A stretch of DNA of 64,000 nt from Deinandra increscens subsp. villosa. Lineage: Eukaryota > Streptophyta > Magnoliopsida > Asterales > Asteraceae. The notes beneath the pieces were generated by a model. The model was not told the DNA's origin. It ran no database searches and worked only from the letters and a program-made list of their open reading frames with translations. Shown one piece after another: positions 59,821 through 64,000 of this stretch; within the stretch, counting starts at the first letter, position 1; each line of letters opens with the position of its first letter. The position numbers and the translations under genes were made by a program. The stretch spans positions 25,616,269 to 25,680,268 of the forward strand of contig JBCNJP010000003.1 of the NCBI GenBank assembly GCA_039602395.1, written 5' to 3'.

Positions 59821-62800
59821 TTAGTGGTATTGGGATCGACCCGAATCAGCAGTGTCGGGTCGCCCGGTGTCTTCCACAAAGTCCTTGTTGGCCTTAGAAA
59901 CAACTTTTGGTTTCCAAATTTGTAAAAGTTGTAATTTTTTATCGGAACCTGAATCAGATTCAACCGACGTACTTGATTTAGACCAAGACGATTTACGAGT
60001 TGACTTAAGCTTTGGGGACCATGGTTCATCAAAAATTTGGCCATTGTTATCCACATATTTGGCAGTTTTGTGGATATATGCAGTGGTCGGACACTCAGCA
60101 GCGAGATGTCCCGGTTGACGACATACATAACAAAGTCGCTCTCTAAAAATGTTTGAAAATTGTTTTGATTTTTGAGAATCAGATGAATGTTCAGAATGAA
60201 AGTTATCAAAGAAACCATCAGAAGAGTCATACCTAGGAGATGGACTCCTTGAAGATGAAGATCTTCCAGAATAATGAGAAAATTCCTTCGAAGATGGTGA
60301 TTTCTTTGTAACTTTAGCTTTAACAGCCTTGTCAGCTTTCACTGGTTTCTTTGCAACAGCTGGAACTTCCTTCATAACAAAACCCAAACCTTTGTGCTTG
60401 GATCCTTGGGTCGTTGAAGAAATTGAAGAAGAACCAGAAACTTCTCTTGATTTAGCGTCACTAGTGAATTTGGCTTTGATAGCCTTCAGTTTGTTCTTTT
60501 CAATCAAAACTTTGTCTTCTTCGGTTGCGGATGAAGAACTCGAAGCAACCTTATCAAACACTTTCTCATTCTCCAGCAAAACAGACTTTGAAATAAACTT
60601 TGGAGCGTCACCCAAAGGTTTATCCTTCTTTTTAGACTTAGACTTGTTCTTCTTGGATGGAGTCACAAACTTGGAATAATCATGCAAGTCATCTTTTGGA
60701 TCAATCTGAGCAGCAGTAACTTCAATTAAATCCACTGGTTGAGGAACCGAGTGAACATCATTCTGCTTAGAACTTTCTGAACTCTGATCCTGCTTGTATA
60801 AGAAATTAAGCAATGTCGGTGACAAATTGCAATTCTTAACTTGTCTTTTCAATTCCAAAATCTCCAGTTTCAAGTCATTAATTTTCTGTTGACCGTCAAA
60901 CACCTCTTGTTGTGACTTGATGAACTTTGCATTGAGATCATCATATTCATACGTCTGTAACTTTCTGATCTCACATTCTGCAAATAGTTCTTGAAGAACA
61001 CTTTCTCTCTTTTGTTTATAGATTTCAACATCTTTAGTTAAGACTTCATTCTTGTCCCGGTACAGAACATTCTCATCTTGAAGCATAGAAATCTTATTTT
61101 GCAATTTTTCAACAGTAACAACAGTTGTAGCAATAAGAGCAGTAGCTTCTTCATATTTTTGCTGAACCGGATAACTCTTCTCAAACAAGTTTTCAAAATC
61201 TTGAGCTGCGTCTAACGCTTCAGCTTTGGCTTTCTCACACTCTTCAGCCAATCGAGCCTTTTCCTTCAAAACATCTTCATGAATATGAACCAACTCATAA
61301 TATTTCTTTTGAAAATCCTCCAATTCTTTCTTTAACACCACAATTTCTTCAGTTGATAATTGACAATCTTGTTCAAACCTTGCAATCTTCTTGAGCAACT
61401 TCTCGCATTTATAACAGTTAAATTCATCATCCTTTGAATTCTCAGAAGACTTAGGTAATTCTTCTTGAACCAAAGATATACTTGAAGAAGTATCAGATTC
61501 TGTTAACAAGCTTTCATCATCATCATGTTGAACGGTTAAAGAAATTGAGATTGGAGTATGATTCTTTTTAATATCTGAATCTGCATTCCAGGCACATCCA
61601 TCTGGATGCATAAATGTATTAGTCCAATCATGAGCAAGAGTAGCAGATTTCTGCTCAACCTTCTCAGCTTTATCGGATGGATGAAAAACTAAATGTGCAT
61701 GCTGACCAGTCTTCAATTTACTTTCTGCAGAACTTGGACATTCTCTAGCAAAGTGACCATACACGGAACACTTATAACATTTCACCTTAGATTTGTCCAA
61801 TCCAATCTTTCCTTCCTGATTAAGTCTCTTCTTACCAGTTCTATTGAAAAATTTCTTCGTTCTACGAACCAGCATAGCATATTGCCAATTCAGATCCATT
61901 TCTTCCAAATGATCATAATCAATCTGATCGTAATCTTCATTTGCTAACTCAGCATTACTCACAGCACCAGTGATAACACCAAAGTATGAAGATACCAATG
62001 CAGACATCAACGCATTATAATCATCGACAGTTTGAACAGACAATGCACTTTGAGCCGAAGAACTAGGAATTGACACAGTACAACCAGCAGATGAATAACT
62101 TGGAGTGTCAGATTTACCTGTCAGAAATGCTGTAGGAGGAGCAGAACTAAGAATATTAGACTTCCCAGCATTCATTGTAGAGTCATTTTCACCATGATAC
62201 ACTGCAGGATTCTGAATTTGTGTAGGAAGTGATTTATTCACCATTAATTCCATATCCCGAGCCTGAATTCTTTGAACCAAATCATTAAAAGACAATCCTG
62301 AAAAATCTTTATCATGAGTAATCATCATCACATAATTCTTCCATTTTTCAGGCAATGCTTCCAAGATCTTTTCTTTCATATCAACCTCTTCTTTAGTAAG
62401 ATTCACCAAACGCATTTCACTCATCAGATGAGCGAATCTTGCAATTAGATTGGGAATCGTTTCATTTTGATAATGTTTAAAACTATCAAACTCTTTCTTC
62501 AAAACCTTTTGTCGACTTTTCTTGTATTGGTCATTGCCTTCACATCGTTTTTCCAATGCATCCCATAGACTTTTTGATGTGTAGTTACCAGCAAATTGAT
62601 GAAGTAACTCTTTAGGCAATGCCATCGTTAACGTACCATATGCCTTTTTCTCAGCTTGATAAGCTTTCTTTTGTTCAGAAGACATTTTTCTTTGAAGAAT
62701 AGGTTCACCAGTTTCACCTTTAGGGTAAACATATTGCTCAGTGAACGCTAACCACATATCAATGTCATTTGTATCGACAAACGCTTCAAACCGTTTAACC

Positions 62801-62955
62801 CAACTATGATAATCTTCCAATTTTAGCAATTTGGGAACTTTCTGACTTGTTCCGATTTCATTATCATAATTCATCATTGTTTGCATCGTAGCTTGAACCG
62901 AATTTTGAATAGCTGCGAACGCTTGAAAATCGGACATTTTCGAAAAACTGAACAC
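59821..62955 (-). CDS. Gag polyprotein of the copia element (1044 residues, two zinc knuckles)
   Basis: An intact frame with no stop. Residues about 40-240 form the copia Gag core (KLEDYHSWVKRFEAFV, FAGNYTSKSLWDALEKRCEG, ALPEKWKNYVMMITHDKDFS). A first zinc knuckle CX2CX4HX4C is at C393-C406 (CYKCSVYGHFAREC). A long coiled coil spans about 510-705. A Lys/Ser-rich basic stretch covers 760-930 and a second knuckle is at C942-C955 (CYVCRQPGHLAAEC). The protein should bind element RNA and assemble particles in the cytoplasm. It ends shortly after, where related elements continue into protease, so the pol part is deleted, not merely mutated. The initiator could be M1 or M7 (MSDFQAF). The open frame and near-identical LTRs suggest the gene is still expressible. 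Confidence 0.9.
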   Translation of the reverse strand: MFSFSKMSDFQAFAAIQNSVQATMQTMMNYDNEIGTSQKVPKLLKLEDYHSWVKRFEAFVDTNDIDMWLAFTEQYVYPKGETGEPILQRKMSSEQKKAYQAEKKAYGTLTMALPKELLHQFAGNYTSKSLWDALEKRCEGNDQYKKSRQKVLKKEFDSFKHYQNETIPNLIARFAHLMSEMRLVNLTKEEVDMKEKILEALPEKWKNYVMMITHDKDFSGLSFNDLVQRIQARDMELMVNKSLPTQIQNPAVYHGENDSTMNAGKSNILSSAPPTAFLTGKSDTPSYSSAGCTVSIPSSSAQSALSVQTVDDYNALMSALVSSYFGVITGAVSNAELANEDYDQIDYDHLEEMDLNWQYAMLVRRTKKFFNRTGKKRLNQEGKIGLDKSKVKCYKCSVYGHFARECPSSAESKLKTGQHAHLVFHPSDKAEKVEQKSATLAHDWTNTFMHPDGCAWNADSDIKKNHTPISISLTVQHDDDESLLTESDTSSSISLVQEELPKSSENSKDDEFNCYKCEKLLKKIARFEQDCQLSTEEIVVLKKELEDFQKKYYELVHIHEDVLKEKARLAEECEKAKAEALDAAQDFENLFEKSYPVQQKYEEATALIATTVVTVEKLQNKISMLQDENVLYRDKNEVLTKDVEIYKQKRESVLQELFAECEIRKLQTYEYDDLNAKFIKSQQEVFDGQQKINDLKLEILELKRQVKNCNLSPTLLNFLYKQDQSSESSKQNDVHSVPQPVDLIEVTAAQIDPKDDLHDYSKFVTPSKKNKSKSKKKDKPLGDAPKFISKSVLLENEKVFDKVASSSSSATEEDKVLIEKNKLKAIKAKFTSDAKSREVSGSSSISSTTQGSKHKGLGFVMKEVPAVAKKPVKADKAVKAKVTKKSPSSKEFSHYSGRSSSSRSPSPRYDSSDGFFDNFHSEHSSDSQKSKQFSNIFRERLCYVCRQPGHLAAECPTTAYIHKTAKYVDNNGQIFDEPWSPKLKSTRKSSWSKSSTSVESDSGSDKKLQLLQIWKPKVVSKANKDFVEDTGRPDTADSGRSQYH

Positions 62956-63454
62956 TGTTCACTCCGAACTTCGTCTGAACCTACTATACCCTCCGAAGCT
63001 GCTCCGAACTTTAAAAAAAAAGTCCGAACTCTCAACGAACGTATCACCGAACTCAGAAACTCCGATCTATCTCCGATCCTAGTCCGAACTCCCTCCGAGA
63101 CAGGATATCCACCGAAACTCTCTCCGATTGAACTCCGAACTCTCACCGAATCAGGAAAACTGACCGAGCTTACTCCGAACCTGGTGTTCAGAGCGGTTAT
63201 GCCGAATCTGAAGTTCGGCCGATCGCGAAACTTCGAAAACTTCGGAAAAACTCACTGAAATCGACACCTCTCGAGCTGTGAACACTCAATCAACTGAAAA
63301 CGAACAAACACAGACATATTGGACGTAAATCATGAAGTTTTGAACGAAGATTTTAAGAAATGAAGATGAGAAACAAGCTTAGAAAGTCAAAAACGTGAAT
63401 TCGAACTCAACAACTCTGGAAACACTGATTTCCGACTAGTAGAACAAACCTAAT
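62956..63454 (-). other. leader of the gag-only copia element
   Basis: Non-coding, between PBS and gag. It is full of TCCGAACT words and their complements (for example near 62972, 63005, 63022, 63081 and 63135) and a CCGAATCTGAAGTTCGG inverted repeat near 63202. Confidence 0.7.
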
Positions 63455-63466
63455 GCTCTGATACCA
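63455..63466 (-). other. primer-binding site, tRNA-iMet type
   Basis: The minus strand reads TGGTATCAGAGC, two bases after the 5' LTR end CACTTTCA. Confidence 0.9.
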
Positions 63467-63468
63467 CT

Positions 63469-63806
63469 TGAAAGTGCGTGAGCGTATGGATCTTCTACTT
63501 AGTCGTAACGAAATCAAAGTAATACGAGATGAAACACAAAGAGTAAATACAAATGAGCTTTGTATTAACCACTGAGACCACAGAGTACACAGAGAATATA
63601 TGACGCGGAAGCTTAAACTCTTAGCACTACAATACAAGAGACACATATATATAGTGCTGAAATACGACCGGCCGAACCTCAGGTTCGGCCACACGTTCGG
63701 CCATGTCCGAACTCCAGGTTCGGCCTGAGTTCGGACCTCAGCATTCTTGTGTGAATCCGTCTTGTATTCGATACTTCACATGACGATCAGGAACCATGTA
63801 TCAACA
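63469..63806 (-). repeat. 5' LTR of the gag-only copia element
   Basis: Same length as 57900-58237. I noticed differences only at the GTGCGTGAG/GTGCAAGAG and CATGTCCG/CGTGTCAG sites. Confidence 0.93.
63644..63654 (-). promoter_or_regulatory. TATA box in the 5' LTR of the copia element
   Basis: The minus strand reads CTATATATATG, about 150 bases into the LTR, suitably placed to drive gag. Confidence 0.6.
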
Positions 63807-63811
63807 TGTGT
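63807..63811. repeat. target-site duplication TGTGT, right copy
   Basis: Matches 57895-57899. Confidence 0.9.
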
Positions 63812-64000
63812 CCCTCTCTGGAAACACAATATCTTTGCTCACATGATTGATATACACGTACAGAACTTTACCCGTACATACCTATATAAGGTTTGGTTCA
63901 CAAAGGACAATATGTCTTGCTCAGAATATCCAGTCACGACCACACGAAACCAGAAGAGATTATTGGGGTAACTAGTGGAACACAACATCACTTTACGTCA
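63812..64000 (-). other. continuation of the third giant-LTR element's interior
   Basis: Sequence beyond the copia insertion. Without the insertion it would continue from 57899. No gene is seen. Confidence 0.5.

Larger units (their letters stand above)
57900..63806 (-). mobile_element. complete gag-only copia-type element (TR-GAG-like)
   Basis: 5907 bp, with TGTGT on both sides and 338-bp LTRs that differ at only a few positions, so it is a young insertion. On the minus strand: 5' LTR, tRNA-iMet PBS, 0.5-kb leader, one long gag (62955-59821), a 1.6-kb non-coding 3' region with a hairpin array and purine tracts, and the 3' LTR. There is no protease, integrase, RT or RNase H. Terminal repeats plus an intact gag alone match the TR-GAG class. 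The copia (SIRE-like) assignment is inferred from the large Gag, the PBS and the AGGGGGAG tracts. Confidence 0.88.

Overview
The window looks like nuclear DNA from a large, repeat-rich flowering plant, probably a eudicot. The evidence is one gene with plant-type introns and nested Ty3/gypsy and Ty1/copia retroelements with plant-type primer-binding sites and polypurine tracts. Asteraceae is only a guess from the style of the repeats. I see no bacterial-style operons, rRNA, true tRNA genes or CRISPR.

1-12.6 kb is the least repetitive part. Its one convincing intact gene is a four-exon 2-oxoglutarate/Fe(II) oxygenase of the SRG1-like family on the minus strand (CDS 4589-6400). Beside it lies a Mutator-like element (3003-4263) with long inverted repeats and a 9-bp target duplication, carrying a broken fragment that resembles IRK-interacting protein genes. 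A LINE reverse-transcriptase relic (about 8830-9335) and a 412-bp non-autonomous Helitron (11618-12029) follow. 12657-16460 is an LTR plus a decayed leader of a gypsy element, then 2 kb of unclassified repeats.

18.5-43.8 kb is a three-level nest. An outer Athila/Tat-like element on the minus strand (LTRs about 18516-20029 and 42245-43808) was split by a second Athila-like element, also minus (21394-39384, TSD TCCAG). That one was split between its primer-binding site and gag by a large gypsy-type element on the plus strand (26358-37638, TSD TCCTA). The innermost element has 3-kb LTRs and 5.2 kb of internal DNA with no recognisable coding.

43.8-46.8 kb holds decayed Helitron RPA and helicase genes on the minus strand. 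46.8-57.9 kb is two further giant gypsy-type LTRs (46804-50796 and 52632-56509), both minus, around a copia fragment. At 57900-63806 a young, complete copia-type element (TSD TGTGT, two 338-bp LTRs) encodes only a 1044-residue Gag.

Three themes run through the window. First, no LTR element here keeps recognisable integrase or reverse transcriptase, so any mobility would need proteins supplied by other copies. Second, the giant LTRs carry repeated U3-like motifs and tRNA-like modules. Third, several elements carry short inverted repeats whose arms change together. The best candidate for something undescribed is a row of three hairpin units at 58968-59206 in the 3' region of the copia element. 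Their stems differ in sequence but stay perfectly paired, and each has a GNRA-type loop on the element's sense strand.
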